NCBI RefSeq assembly: GCF_015277855.1
Contig: NZ_CP063812.1
Span: forward strand, 62,001 to 126,000
DNA from: Microbacterium cremeum
Lineage (GTDB): Bacteria; Actinomycetota; Actinomycetes; Actinomycetales; Microbacteriaceae
Reading direction: 5' to 3'
Length of the DNA stretch: 64,000 bases
Made by a program: the position numbers and the translations under genes. The notes below the pieces were generated by a model. The model did no database searches, was not told the DNA's origin, and saw nothing but the letters and a program-made list of their open reading frames with translations. This document shows positions 11,040 through 18,743 of the stretch, piece after piece (positions within the stretch are counted from its first letter, which is position 1; each line of letters opens with the position of its first letter).

Positions 11040-12284
11040 GTGAGATTCCTGCTGGGCGGGTACACCGCCGACATGGACGGGAACGCATCGGGAATCGGGA
11101 TGCTGCTGGCCGGTGCCGCCGACGACGCGTCGGCCGGCGGTGCCCTGGCCTTCACCGGCGAGGTCGTCGCCGCAGACTCGCCGTCGTGGCTGGCGCCCCA
11201 CCCCGGGTCGCCGAGCCTGTCGAAGGGCGACGTCGTGTACGCCGCACTCGAGCAGCGGCAGGCAGTGCAGGCCTTCCGCCGCACCGGCGAGTCGACGTTC
11301 GTGCCGCTCGGCGATCCGGTGCCCGCCGGCGAGGCAGTGTGCCACGTCGCGGTCGCGCCCGACGGCCGCTCGCTCGTGGCGAGCTGCTGGGGTGACGGGC
11401 GCGTCGTGATGATGGCGCTGGATGCTTCGGGCCGGCCGTCTGCGCCGGTCATCGCGCCGGCGAGCATCGACCCGTACGGCCCTGACGCATCCGCGGACAC
11501 CATGCCCGACATCGATCTGGCTGCGGCGGCCCGCGCTCTGCGCGAGGCGGCGGGCTCGGAGTTCGCGCACCTGGTCCCGGAACACGATCGCGACGAGACC
11601 GGTGCCGCGCCGGACGAGCCGGGGGTGTCGACGGAGGATCGCGACGCGCTCGCACGCTCGCCACTCGATCCCGCGGCCGGGGCCGCCCGGCGCTCGAGGG
11701 CGCACCAGGCGGTGTTCCTGCCGGACGGACTCATCGTGACGACCGACCTCGGTCACGACCTCGTGCGATTCTGGCGGGCCGGTGCGCGGGGGCTGCGTGC
11801 GGTGCAGCAGGTCGCGCTGCCCCGGGGCAGCGGCCCGCGACACCTGGTTCACCACCCGAGCGGGCACCTGTACGTCGTGACCGAGCTGTCGTGCGAGCTG
11901 TTCGTGCTCGCCCCGGCGGTCGATGGAACGTGGCGGCTCGTCGGAGGGTCTCCGCTCGGCGCGGGGACTCTGCCCACCGACTCCGCCGCCGAACTCGCCC
12001 TGTCGCGCGACGCGGAGTTCGTCTACGCCGGTGTGCGGGGCAGCAACACGATCGCGACGCTCCGCGTCCGCGGCGCCGGAGAGACGGTCGAGCCCGTCGC
12101 GCTCGCCGACGCCGGCGCGGACTGGCCGCGCCACCACCTCGTCGTCCGCGACACCCTGCTCGTCGCCGGTCAGCTCTCCGACGAGGTCGTCTCGTTGACG
12201 CTCGATCTGCGCACCGGCGTGCCCGGCCGTGTGCGCCACCGCACAGCGGCACCGTCGCCGACCTGCATCGTTCCCGTCCGCTGA
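11040..12284 (+). CDS. Lactonase-family beta-propeller protein (6-phosphogluconolactonase-like)
   Basis: A 414-residue protein starting with GTG one base after the purA stop. RFLLGGYT at the N-terminus, HVAVAPDGRSLVAS, AHQAVFLPDGLIVTTDLGHDLVRFW, GPRHLVHHPSGHLYVVTEL and ELALSRDAEFVYAGVRGSNTIATLRV are propeller blades of the Pgl-type lactonase family, which in some bacteria hydrolyse 6-phosphogluconolactone. About 65 extra residues rich in Asp, Glu and Ala (about 145-215) interrupt the blades before AHQAVFLPDG. There is no signal peptide, so it is probably cytosolic. The substrate is not certain. No pentose-phosphate gene lies beside it. Confidence 0.8.
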   Translation: MRFLLGGYTADMDGNASGIGMLLAGAADDASAGGALAFTGEVVAADSPSWLAPHPGSPSLSKGDVVYAALEQRQAVQAFRRTGESTFVPLGDPVPAGEAVCHVAVAPDGRSLVASCWGDGRVVMMALDASGRPSAPVIAPASIDPYGPDASADTMPDIDLAAAARALREAAGSEFAHLVPEHDRDETGAAPDEPGVSTEDRDALARSPLDPAAGAARRSRAHQAVFLPDGLIVTTDLGHDLVRFWRAGARGLRAVQQVALPRGSGPRHLVHHPSGHLYVVTELSCELFVLAPAVDGTWRLVGGSPLGAGTLPTDSAAELALSRDAEFVYAGVRGSNTIATLRVRGAGETVEPVALADAGADWPRHHLVVRDTLLVAGQLSDEVVSLTLDLRTGVPGRVRHRTAAPSPTCIVPVR

Positions 12285-12297
12285 CGCGCCGCCGCCG

Positions 12298-12336
12298 GCC
12301 TCACGCGTTCACGCCGGGCGTGCACACGCGTGAGGC
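12298..12336. terminator. Bidirectional hairpin terminator
   Basis: An 11-bp perfect stem (GCCTCACGCGT and its complement) with a 17-nt loop lies between the convergent lactonase and AI-2E transporter genes. Confidence 0.7.
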
Positions 12337-12341
12337 TCCCG

Positions 12342-13541
12342 TCAGAGCTTGGCGTCTTGGCGGGGGATGAAGACCTGCTTGATGATGAGCAGGATCGAGG
12401 CCGTCACCGGGATCGCGACGAGTGCACCCAGCAGGCCCAGCAGGGTGCCTCCGACCATCGCGCCGATGACGACGAGCGCGCCCGGCACCGCGATCGCCTT
12501 GTTCATCACGCGGGGAGTCAGCACATACGCCTCGAGCTGCATGTAGATGAGGTAGACGATCGCGAAGATCAGCGCGGGAACCCATCCGGTGAACAGCGCG
12601 AGGGTCGTCGCGGTGATCCAGTACAGCACCGAACCGATGAGCGGGATCAGCGTGATGAGGAAGGCCAGCACGCCCATGAGCGCGGGGAACGGCAGGCCCA
12701 GGAACAGGTGCAGCAGGAACGCGACGATCGAGTTGCAGAACGCCAGCACCACCATGCCCATGAGGTAGGCGCCGATCGAGTCCGTGATCTGGTTCGTCAT
12801 CGCCGTCGCCTTGCGCCGGTTGCGCGCCGGGGCGAACTGGATGAACGCCGTCTTCATCGTGGGAAGGCCCGCGAGGAAGTACAGGCTCAGCACGAGGACG
12901 ATGATCAGGCCCGAGATCGTCGTGCCCACGCTGATGGCGAAGTTCAGCACACCGCCGCCGATCGCCGCGAGGTTCGCCGGGTTCGTGAGGAAGGACTCGA
13001 CCTGCGACACGATGTCGCCGACCTGGTCGCCGAACGTGGAGTTGAGCCACGAGTAGAAGCCGGATGCCTGGAACTCGGAGATGAGGCCGGGGATGTCGCT
13101 GAAGAACTGGCCGATTTGCCGGACCAGTGTCGGGACCACCAGCAGCAGCACGAGAGCGAACACGAGCGCGAACGCGCCGTACACGATGACGATCGCCCAC
13201 GGCCGCGAGATGCCGCGCTTGCCGAGGAACCGCACCACCGGGTCGAGCCCGAGCGCGGCGAACAGCGCGAAGACGACGTAGATGATGATCGTCGAGAGGT
13301 TCCAGAAGGCGAGCCCCAGCGCGAGAGCGGCGAGGCCGCCCAGCGTGATCAGCAGGCCGAGCGAGAACGGATTGTTCAGGTTCGCCCAGAACGTCTTGCC
13401 TGCCGGCGCCTCCCCCGTGAACACCGTCGGGTCCGCTTCGACGGCGGATGCCGTCACGGCCTGATCCGTCACAGCCTCCTGCGGACCGTCGGCCTCGTCG
13501 TGCGGCCGTTCGGCGCGGGGGGCACTGGTGTCTTGCGTCAT
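12342..13541 (-). CDS. AI-2E family (UPF0118) membrane transporter
   Basis: A 399-residue inner-membrane protein. About 80 hydrophilic residues precede roughly eight membrane helices (LGLLITLGGLAALALGLAFW, IIIYVVFALFAALGLDPV, WAIVIVYGAFALVFALVLLLVVP and others). The C-terminal PALMGVLAFLITLIPLIGSV and YVLTPRVMNKAIAVPGALVVIGAMVGGTLLGLLGALVAIPVTAS blocks are hallmarks of the AI-2E/PerM-like exporter family. Members move diverse solutes or ions and few have a proven substrate, so the family name should not be read as function. TAGAGT at 13548-13553 lies 6 nt before ATG 13541, suggesting a leaderless mRNA. It is divergent from the chorismate mutase gene. Confidence 0.88.
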   Translation of the reverse strand: MTQDTSAPRAERPHDEADGPQEAVTDQAVTASAVEADPTVFTGEAPAGKTFWANLNNPFSLGLLITLGGLAALALGLAFWNLSTIIIYVVFALFAALGLDPVVRFLGKRGISRPWAIVIVYGAFALVFALVLLLVVPTLVRQIGQFFSDIPGLISEFQASGFYSWLNSTFGDQVGDIVSQVESFLTNPANLAAIGGGVLNFAISVGTTISGLIIVLVLSLYFLAGLPTMKTAFIQFAPARNRRKATAMTNQITDSIGAYLMGMVVLAFCNSIVAFLLHLFLGLPFPALMGVLAFLITLIPLIGSVLYWITATTLALFTGWVPALIFAIVYLIYMQLEAYVLTPRVMNKAIAVPGALVVIGAMVGGTLLGLLGALVAIPVTASILLIIKQVFIPRQDAKL

Positions 13542-13547
13542 GGTGAC

Positions 13548-13553
13548 ACTCTA
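13548..13553 (-). promoter_or_regulatory. -10 box TAGAGT, leaderless start of the AI-2E family gene
   Basis: TAGAGT is separated from the ATG by GTCACC (6 nt). Confidence 0.5.
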
Positions 13554-13621
13554 GGCCCAGACCCATCGTCTGATTTGGGTGATTTCCGCCTCGGGTATCG
13601 TCGTGGTGCGAGGAGGACGCC

Positions 13622-13930
13622 ATGACCGAGGATCCGACGACGACGCTCACCCGGCTGCGCAGCAGCATCGACAACATCGACGCCGCCCTGGTGTACCTGC
13701 TCGCCGAGCGGTTCAAGGCCACCAAGCAGGTCGGCCACCTGAAGGCGGAGCACGGCATGCCGCCGTCCGACCCGGCCCGCGAGGAGCAGCAGGTCGCACG
13801 GCTGCGCAACCTCGCCGAGCAGGCCGACCTCGACCCCGCGTTCGCCGAGAAGTGGTTCAACTTCGTCGTCGCCGAGGTGATCCGCCACCACGAGGTGCTG
13901 CGCGACGGCAACGGCGCAGCCGGGCTCTGA
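13622..13930 (+). CDS. Chorismate mutase (AroQ type)
   Basis: A 102-residue all-helical enzyme that turns chorismate into prephenate for phenylalanine and tyrosine synthesis. The AroQ pattern is visible: RLRSSIDNIDAALVYLLAERFKATKQVGHLKAEHG (residues about 11-46), then DPAREEQQVARLRNLAEQADLDPAF and a final helix FNFVVAEVIRHHE. Length is that of a stand-alone monofunctional AroQ domain with no dehydratase or dehydrogenase fused. The start has an excellent ribosome site (GAGGAGGACGCC-ATG). The stop is directly adjacent to the stop of the convergent ABC permease gene, with no intergenic base and no room for a terminator. Confidence 0.92.
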   Translation: MTEDPTTTLTRLRSSIDNIDAALVYLLAERFKATKQVGHLKAEHGMPPSDPAREEQQVARLRNLAEQADLDPAFAEKWFNFVVAEVIRHHEVLRDGNGAAGL

Positions 13931-14626
13931 CTAGGGAACCGCGCGCCGCAGCGTCAGGTACGAGATCGCGGCGAGCACGGCGCCGAGCAGCAGCCCCCAC
14001 AGGGCGAGCCCGAGGGCGCCCTGGTCGCCGAACCAGGCGAACAGCTGCGCCCACGCCTGCATCTGACCCACCAGGAACAGGCCGAGGACGAGCAGCGCGG
14101 CGATGCCCACGAGCACCGTCGTCAGCGCGACCGAGCCGAAGCGCTTGTAGATCGTGGCCGCCCAGAACCCGGCGATGAAGAACAGCATCGCGACGGTGAA
14201 GTAGAAGACGCCCGCCCCGAGCGGGCCGGTCTCCCAGATCCACGGCAGGTAGAAGAAGTAGCCGTTCATGCCCCAGCCGCCGGTGGCCTCTTCGATCAGA
14301 CCGCCCAGGACGAAGATGAGCGCGAGGATCGCTCCGGTGAGGACCGACGTCAGCAGCGTCCCGATGTAGAACTCGCGGCGCGTCACGCTCATCGCCTGCG
14401 AGAACGGGAAGGTGAGGGTGAGCGCCTGGACGCCCACGATGCCGAAGTACCACAGTGGGGCCTGCGCGCCGCCCCCGTACATCGGGCCCTCGACGCCGGC
14501 GTTGATCAGGATCGCGTAGATCGCCAGGGTGATGGCGACGGCTCCGCCGAGCACCACGAGCGGTACCCAGATGTAGGTCTGGCGGTTGACCAGCTGCATG
14601 CGGATCACGCTGACGGTGCGGTTCAT
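13931..14626 (-). CDS. ABC transporter membrane subunit of the YtrA-type operon
   Basis: A 231-residue membrane protein with about six helices (TYIWVPLVVLGGAVAITLAIYAILI, LLTSVLTGAILALIFVLGGLI, FYFTVAMLFFIAGFWAATIYKRFG, VALTTVLVGIAALLVLGLFLV, LGLALWGLLLGAVLAAISYLTL). It overlaps the ATPase gene by 4 bases (ATGA), and both follow a GntR regulator in one operon. The MSVTRREFYIGTLL segment is typical of the permeases paired with such ATPases. The exported compound cannot be read from sequence; relatives often respond to cell-envelope stress or lantibiotic-like agents. Confidence 0.8.
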   Translation of the reverse strand: MNRTVSVIRMQLVNRQTYIWVPLVVLGGAVAITLAIYAILINAGVEGPMYGGGAQAPLWYFGIVGVQALTLTFPFSQAMSVTRREFYIGTLLTSVLTGAILALIFVLGGLIEEATGGWGMNGYFFYLPWIWETGPLGAGVFYFTVAMLFFIAGFWAATIYKRFGSVALTTVLVGIAALLVLGLFLVGQMQAWAQLFAWFGDQGALGLALWGLLLGAVLAAISYLTLRRAVP

Positions 14627-15567
14627 CGGAGTGCTCCTTCGTCGAGATCGGCGTCGACGGCGGGAGCGGATGCCTGCCCCCCGGCCTCGGCCGCGTGCTG
14701 GGTGGTGCGCACGATGAGCTGCTGGAGCGACACCGGCGCGACGTCGAGTCCTGCCGCCGCCAGTCGTGCGCGGTCGTCGGCGGTCAGCCCGCCGAGGACG
14801 GTGACCGACGACACGTGGCCGAGGCTCTCGCGGTGGATGACCTCACGGCCCTGGACGAACGCCTCGACGGCTGCCGTGTCGCCCACGATGTTCGCCGCAC
14901 GGTCGCGGACGGCATCCGTCGACTCGTCCATGATGATGCGGCCCTGATCGATCACGAGGACCCGCTCGATGAGGTTCGACACCTCGTCGATGAGGTGGCT
15001 CGAGAGGATCACGGTGCGCGGGTGCTCGGCGTAGTCCTCGAGCAGCCGGTCGTAGAAGATCTGCCGGGCGACGGCGTCGAGGCCGAGGTAGGGCTCGTCG
15101 AAGAACGTGATCTCGGCCCGCGATGCGAGCCCGATGATGACGCCCACGGCCGACAGCTGTCCGCGCGAGAGCTTCTTGATGCGCTGCTTGATCGGCAGCT
15201 GGAAGTCGGCGATCAGCCGGTCGGCGAGCTCCTGGCTCCAGTTCGGGAAGAACAGCCGTGCGGTCTCGAACGCGTGGCGCGGGAGCGCGTCGTCCGGGTA
15301 CTTCTGGCTCTCGCGCACGAAGCACATGCGTGAGAGGACCCGGGCGTTCTCGTACGGATCCATGCCGAACACGCGCACGTCGCCGCGAGTGGCGAAGTTC
15401 TGGGCGGTGAGGATCGACATGACCGTCGTCTTGCCGGCGCCGTTGCGGCCCAGCAGTCCGTAGATGGTGTCCTTCTCGATGGTGAAGCTCACGTCGTCCA
15501 CCGCGAGCGTCTCGCGGTAGCGCTTCGTGAGGTTCCTCACCTCGACGACGTGGTTCGCGGTCGTCAT
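14623..15567 (-). CDS. ABC transporter ATP-binding protein
   Basis: A 314-residue ATPase that would power the adjacent membrane subunit. Walker A GRNGAGKTT is at residues 39-47 and Walker B is ITFFDEPYLGLD. The signature is LSRGQLSAVGV instead of LSGGQ, a deviation kept in some exporter ATPases of this kind. The switch His is in ILSSHLIDEV. The final 100 residues are a divergent domain outside the canonical fold. Start ATG 15567 overlaps the GntR stop by 4 bases, so regulator, ATPase and permease are translationally coupled. Confidence 0.9.
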   Translation of the reverse strand: MTTANHVVEVRNLTKRYRETLAVDDVSFTIEKDTIYGLLGRNGAGKTTVMSILTAQNFATRGDVRVFGMDPYENARVLSRMCFVRESQKYPDDALPRHAFETARLFFPNWSQELADRLIADFQLPIKQRIKKLSRGQLSAVGVIIGLASRAEITFFDEPYLGLDAVARQIFYDRLLEDYAEHPRTVILSSHLIDEVSNLIERVLVIDQGRIIMDESTDAVRDRAANIVGDTAAVEAFVQGREVIHRESLGHVSSVTVLGGLTADDRARLAAAGLDVAPVSLQQLIVRTTQHAAEAGGQASAPAVDADLDEGALR

Positions 15568-15956
15568 CGTGTGGTCCCTTCGGTGGTGATCGCGGTGAGC
15601 GCCTCAGCGCGATCGCGGATGAGCAGTGCCAGGTCTTCGGGTCCGAGTCCGAGCTTGCGCGCCTCGGCCAGCAGCGGATCGATGAAGCGGTCGGTGAAGG
15701 CGGACCGCCGCTCGCGCAGCAGCAGCTCGCGGGCGCCCGGCGCGACGAACATGCCGATGCCGCGCCGCTTGTACAGCACGCCTTTGTCGGCGAGCATCGC
15801 GACCCCCTTGGCGGCGGTCGCGGGGTTGATGCGGTAGAACGCGGCGAGCTCGTTGGTCGAGGGCGCACGCTCTTCTTCGGCGAGCGAGCCCTCGACGATC
15901 GAGTCCTCCATGCTCTCGGCGATCTGGAGGAACAGCGCTCTTCCTTCTTCGATCAC
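15564..15956 (-). CDS. GntR regulator, YtrA subfamily
   Basis: A 130-residue DNA-binding repressor. The winged helix lies in residues about 5-75 (LFLQIAESMEDSIVEGSLAEEERAPSTNELAAFYRINPATAAKGVAMLADKGVLYKRRGIGMFV), with the small C-terminal tail of the YtrA subfamily rather than an FCD or UTRA ligand domain. GTG 15956 follows GAGGTGCCGC. It heads the operon with the ABC genes it very likely represses. The inverted repeat at 15975-15998 is its probable operator. Confidence 0.9.
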   Translation of the reverse strand: MIEEGRALFLQIAESMEDSIVEGSLAEEERAPSTNELAAFYRINPATAAKGVAMLADKGVLYKRRGIGMFVAPGARELLLRERRSAFTDRFIDPLLAEARKLGLGPEDLALLIRDRAEALTAITTEGTTR

Positions 15957-15974
15957 GCGGCACCTCGCCTATTC

Positions 15975-15998
15975 GGTTACTTACTTGACTAACTAACC
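15975..15998. promoter_or_regulatory. Putative YtrA/GntR operator
   Basis: A 24-bp imperfect inverted repeat with arms GGTTACTTA and TAACTAACC around CTTGAC lies 18 bp upstream of the GntR start codon. A TTGCAT -35-like element sits beside it on the minus strand, so binding would block the promoter. This spacing and arm type fit autoregulation by YtrA-like repressors. Confidence 0.65.
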
Positions 15999-16315
15999 AT
16001 GCAACGAAGTCGCGTGCGTGTCAAGCCCATAACGAACGGATCACCTTCCGGTGCTCGGTTTTGATCGCGGCGACAACGCCGCTAGCGTAGGCGAGGCCCT
16101 TCCGGGCCCTGACGACCAGTCCGCGGCCGTCGCGCGAGACGATCCTTGGGGGATCGCGTGTGCCGGACGTATGGTCGGCGGTCTGGGCGACGAACCCGAT
16201 GTACGTCGCCGGATGCGCCTCCGCGTCACCCGACGACGCGGCTTCGGCGCCGGTGACCGTCACCCGGGCGTAACCGATGCCGAGCGCGTTCCGCGCGCCG
16301 CGGAGGTGAAGCAAC
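15999..16315. other. 317-bp intergenic leader between GntR and betaine transporter operons
   Basis: No supported gene lies here. The left end faces the GntR promoter. A possible promoter for the transporter is at 16061-16088, leaving a leader of about 220 nt, unusually long for this window. I found no known riboswitch fold by eye. The ribosome site GGAGGTGA (16301-16308) ends the stretch. Confidence 0.5.
16061..16088 (+). promoter_or_regulatory. Putative promoter of the glycine betaine operon
   Basis: TTGATC (16061-16066) and TAGCGT (16083-16088) are 16 nt apart. The spacer itself is a perfect inverted repeat (GCGGCG-ACAA-CGCCGC), a possible operator. Confidence 0.4.
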
Positions 16316-17644
16316 GTGACCGTCGAACCCGCCCTCGAGGCGCGCAATCTGTTCAAGGTGTTCGCGAAGAATCCGAAAGCGATCGTCGACCGGCTGAAGG
16401 CGGGTGAGACACGCACCGACGTGGCGGATGCCGGAACCGCCGCCGTCATCGATGCGGGCTTCACCGTCCAGCGCGGTGAGATCTTCGTGATCATGGGCCT
16501 GTCCGGCTCCGGCAAGTCGACCATCATCCGCATGCTCAACGGACTTCTCGAGCCCACCGCCGGGGATGTGACCGTGCAGGGGCGCAGCATCGGCACGGCT
16601 TCGCCGAAGGAGCTGCGCGAGATCCGGCGCTCGTCGATCTCGATGGTGTTCCAGCACTTCGCCCTGCTGCCGCACCGCACCGTGATCGACAACGCCGCGT
16701 ACGCGCTCGAGATCCAGGGCGTACCGCGCGCCGAGCGTCGTCGCCGCGCGATGGAGATCCTCGAGAAGGTCGGCCTCGCAGACCGGGCTGAGGCGATGCC
16801 CGACGAGCTGTCGGGGGGCATGCGGCAGCGCGTCGGCCTCGCCCGCGCACTGACCGCGGGCACCGACATCCTGCTGATGGACGAGGCGTTCTCGGCCTTG
16901 GATCCGCTCATCCGCCGCGAGATGCAGGAGCAGCTCGTCGAGCTGCAGCGGGAGCTCGGCCGCACAATCATCTTCATCACGCACGATCTGAACGAGGCGA
17001 TGTTCCTCGGCGATCGGATCGCCGTGATGCGCGACGGCCGGATCGTGCAGAACGGCACGCCGGAGGAGATCCTCACCGATCCCGCGAACGACTACGTCGC
17101 CCAGTTCGTGCAGGACGTCGACCGGGCCCGCGTCCTGACCGCGGGATCGGTCATGGCGCCGGCCCTCGCCACCACCCCCGTCAGCGCGGGCGTGCGCGGT
17201 GCGCTGCGCGTGATGCGCGACCGGCAGGTCGGCTCCGTCGCCGTGACCGAGAACCGCCGCTACCTCGGAACCGTGACCGACCGCGTCGTCGTGCGCGCCG
17301 TCAAGGAGGGCAAGACCGACCTGCGGTCCCTGGTCGACCGCACCCTGCCGGTCGTGAACACCGACGAACCGCTCAGCGACGTCGTCGAGCGAGCCGTCGA
17401 GAGCCCCCTTCCCATCGCCGTCGTGGACGCTGACTGGCGTCTGCTCGGCATGATCCCGCGTGTCACGCTGCTGGCCGCTCTCGGCAACGTCGACCCGCAG
17501 ACCACGCCGATCCCGATCGTGGGGGCGCCGGTGTCGGTGCCCGAGGCGGAGTTCGCGCAGACGCTCGTCGCCGTCGGCGAATCGGCGACGATGGCTCCGG
17601 TCGCCGCCGTGGCGGTCGCCGAACCGGCGGAAGGGGGCGTGTGA
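16316..17644 (+). CDS. Glycine betaine/proline-type ABC ATPase with CBS domains
   Basis: A 442-residue ATPase of the ProV/OpuAA class energising uptake of compatible solutes. Walker A is GLSGSGKST (about residues 62-70), the signature is LSGGMRQRV, Walker B is ILLMDEAFSALD and the switch is FITHDLNEA. Residues about 270-395 form the pair of CBS domains that sense ionic strength in OpuA-type transporters. GTG 16316 follows GGAGGTGA at good spacing. The stop overlaps the permease start (TGATG). Family assignment is firm. The solute (betaine, proline or another osmolyte) is inferred from the family. Confidence 0.92.
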   Translation: MTVEPALEARNLFKVFAKNPKAIVDRLKAGETRTDVADAGTAAVIDAGFTVQRGEIFVIMGLSGSGKSTIIRMLNGLLEPTAGDVTVQGRSIGTASPKELREIRRSSISMVFQHFALLPHRTVIDNAAYALEIQGVPRAERRRRAMEILEKVGLADRAEAMPDELSGGMRQRVGLARALTAGTDILLMDEAFSALDPLIRREMQEQLVELQRELGRTIIFITHDLNEAMFLGDRIAVMRDGRIVQNGTPEEILTDPANDYVAQFVQDVDRARVLTAGSVMAPALATTPVSAGVRGALRVMRDRQVGSVAVTENRRYLGTVTDRVVVRAVKEGKTDLRSLVDRTLPVVNTDEPLSDVVERAVESPLPIAVVDADWRLLGMIPRVTLLAALGNVDPQTTPIPIVGAPVSVPEAEFAQTLVAVGESATMAPVAAVAVAEPAEGGV

Positions 17645-18603
17645 TGGAGAACCTCAGACTGCCTCTCGGCGCGTGGATCGAGGCGTTCGTCGACTTCCTC
17701 GGCGACGTGTTCGGCTGGCTCTTCGACGCCGTCGCGGCCGTGCTCGGCGCGGTGTACGGCGCCCTCGACTGGGTGCTGATCACTCCCCCGTTCTGGGTGG
17801 TCATCGTCGTGTTCGCCGCCCTGTCGTTCTGGGTGAGAGGCTGGCGGCTCGCGCTCGGCACCGCGTTCGGCCTCCTGGTGATCGTGCTCGTCGATCAGTG
17901 GGACAACGCGATGGACACTCTGGCGCTCGTGCTCGTCGCCTCGCTCATCGCGACGGCCATCAGCATCCCCGTCGGGATCTGGGCGGCCCGCAACGACCAC
18001 GTGTCGCGCGTCGTGCGGCCGATCCTGGACTTCCTGCAGACGATGCCGGCGTTCGTGTACCTGATCCCCGCCATCATCTTCTTCGGGGTCGGCGCCGTGC
18101 CCGGCATGATCGCCACCATCCTGTTCGCCCTCGCCCCCGGCGTGCGCCTCACCGAGCTCGGCATCCGGGGCGTCGACCGCGAGGTGGTCGAGGCCGGCCA
18201 TGCCTTCGGCGCGACCCCCGGGCGCATCCTCCGCCAGATCCAGCTGCCGCTCGCGCTGCCGAGCATCATGGCCGGCGTCAACCAGATCATCATGCTGAGC
18301 CTGTCGATGGTCGTGATCGCCGGGATCGTCGGCGCCGGCGGCCTCGGCGGCGAGATCACCCGCGCCATCGGCCGCATCAACGTCGGCCTCGGGTTCGAAG
18401 CGGGCATCTCGATCGTGATCATCGCGATGATCCTCGACCGGATCACGTCCGCCTTCGCCGACCCCGACCGTGCGCGCGCGAAGAGAGCCGCGACGCGTTC
18501 GACGCGCGGCTCGTCGACGGAGGAGAAGACGGATGCGGCCGGAGCCGAGGCCGATCGCGAGCGCCTGCTCACGTCGCCCCGTCGCGCTCCGATCGCCGGC
18601 TGA
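17644..18603 (+). CDS. Glycine betaine/proline-type ABC permease
   Basis: A 319-residue membrane subunit of the ProW/OpuAB kind. It has several N-terminal helices, then the binding-protein-dependent permease core (TLALVLVASLIATAISIPVGIWAA to ISIVIIAMILDRIT) with the EAA-loop region EAGHAFGATPGRILRQIQLPLALPSIMAGVNQ. The hydrophilic tail of about 45 residues is rich in Arg and Glu. I chose ATG 17644, which overlaps the ATPase stop, over GTG 17641. Two hairpins separate it from the binding protein gene, so the lipoprotein may be expressed at another level. Confidence 0.92.
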   Translation: MENLRLPLGAWIEAFVDFLGDVFGWLFDAVAAVLGAVYGALDWVLITPPFWVVIVVFAALSFWVRGWRLALGTAFGLLVIVLVDQWDNAMDTLALVLVASLIATAISIPVGIWAARNDHVSRVVRPILDFLQTMPAFVYLIPAIIFFGVGAVPGMIATILFALAPGVRLTELGIRGVDREVVEAGHAFGATPGRILRQIQLPLALPSIMAGVNQIIMLSLSMVVIAGIVGAGGLGGEITRAIGRINVGLGFEAGISIVIIAMILDRITSAFADPDRARAKRAATRSTRGSSTEEKTDAAGAEADRERLLTSPRRAPIAG

Positions 18604-18611
18604 CGAACGGT

Positions 18612-18640
18612 GACGGATGCCGCGGCTCGCGGCATCCGTC
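18612..18640 (+). terminator. Hairpin after the permease gene
   Basis: A 13-bp perfect stem GACGGATGCCGCG with a 3-nt loop lies 9 nt after the stop. It lies inside the transporter operon, before the binding-protein gene, so it may attenuate or stabilise rather than end all transcription. Confidence 0.6.
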
Positions 18641-18674
18641 ATTCCCTGACCAGGCGGGTGCATCAGCCCGCCGG

Positions 18675-18697
18675 AGACACGCGAGATTCGCGTGTCT
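18675..18697. promoter_or_regulatory. Second inverted repeat upstream of the binding protein gene
   Basis: A perfect 10-bp inverted repeat (AGACACGCGA - GAT - TCGCGTGTCT) ends 46 nt before the lipoprotein start. It may be an operator or an mRNA hairpin; no promoter boxes are clear. Confidence 0.45.
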
Positions 18698-18743
18698 TGA
18701 CCAAGACCGATCCGCGCACACCGCGGATGGAGAGGAAGTCGAC

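Noticed and set aside
9695-11734. 679-codon minus-strand frame opposite purA and the lactonase
   Set aside because: Shadow of the two coding genes; no recognisable domain.
15999-16315. Riboswitch or tRNA in the long leader of the betaine operon
   Set aside because: I could not fold a known riboswitch core or a cloverleaf from it; only a possible promoter and ribosome site are supportable.
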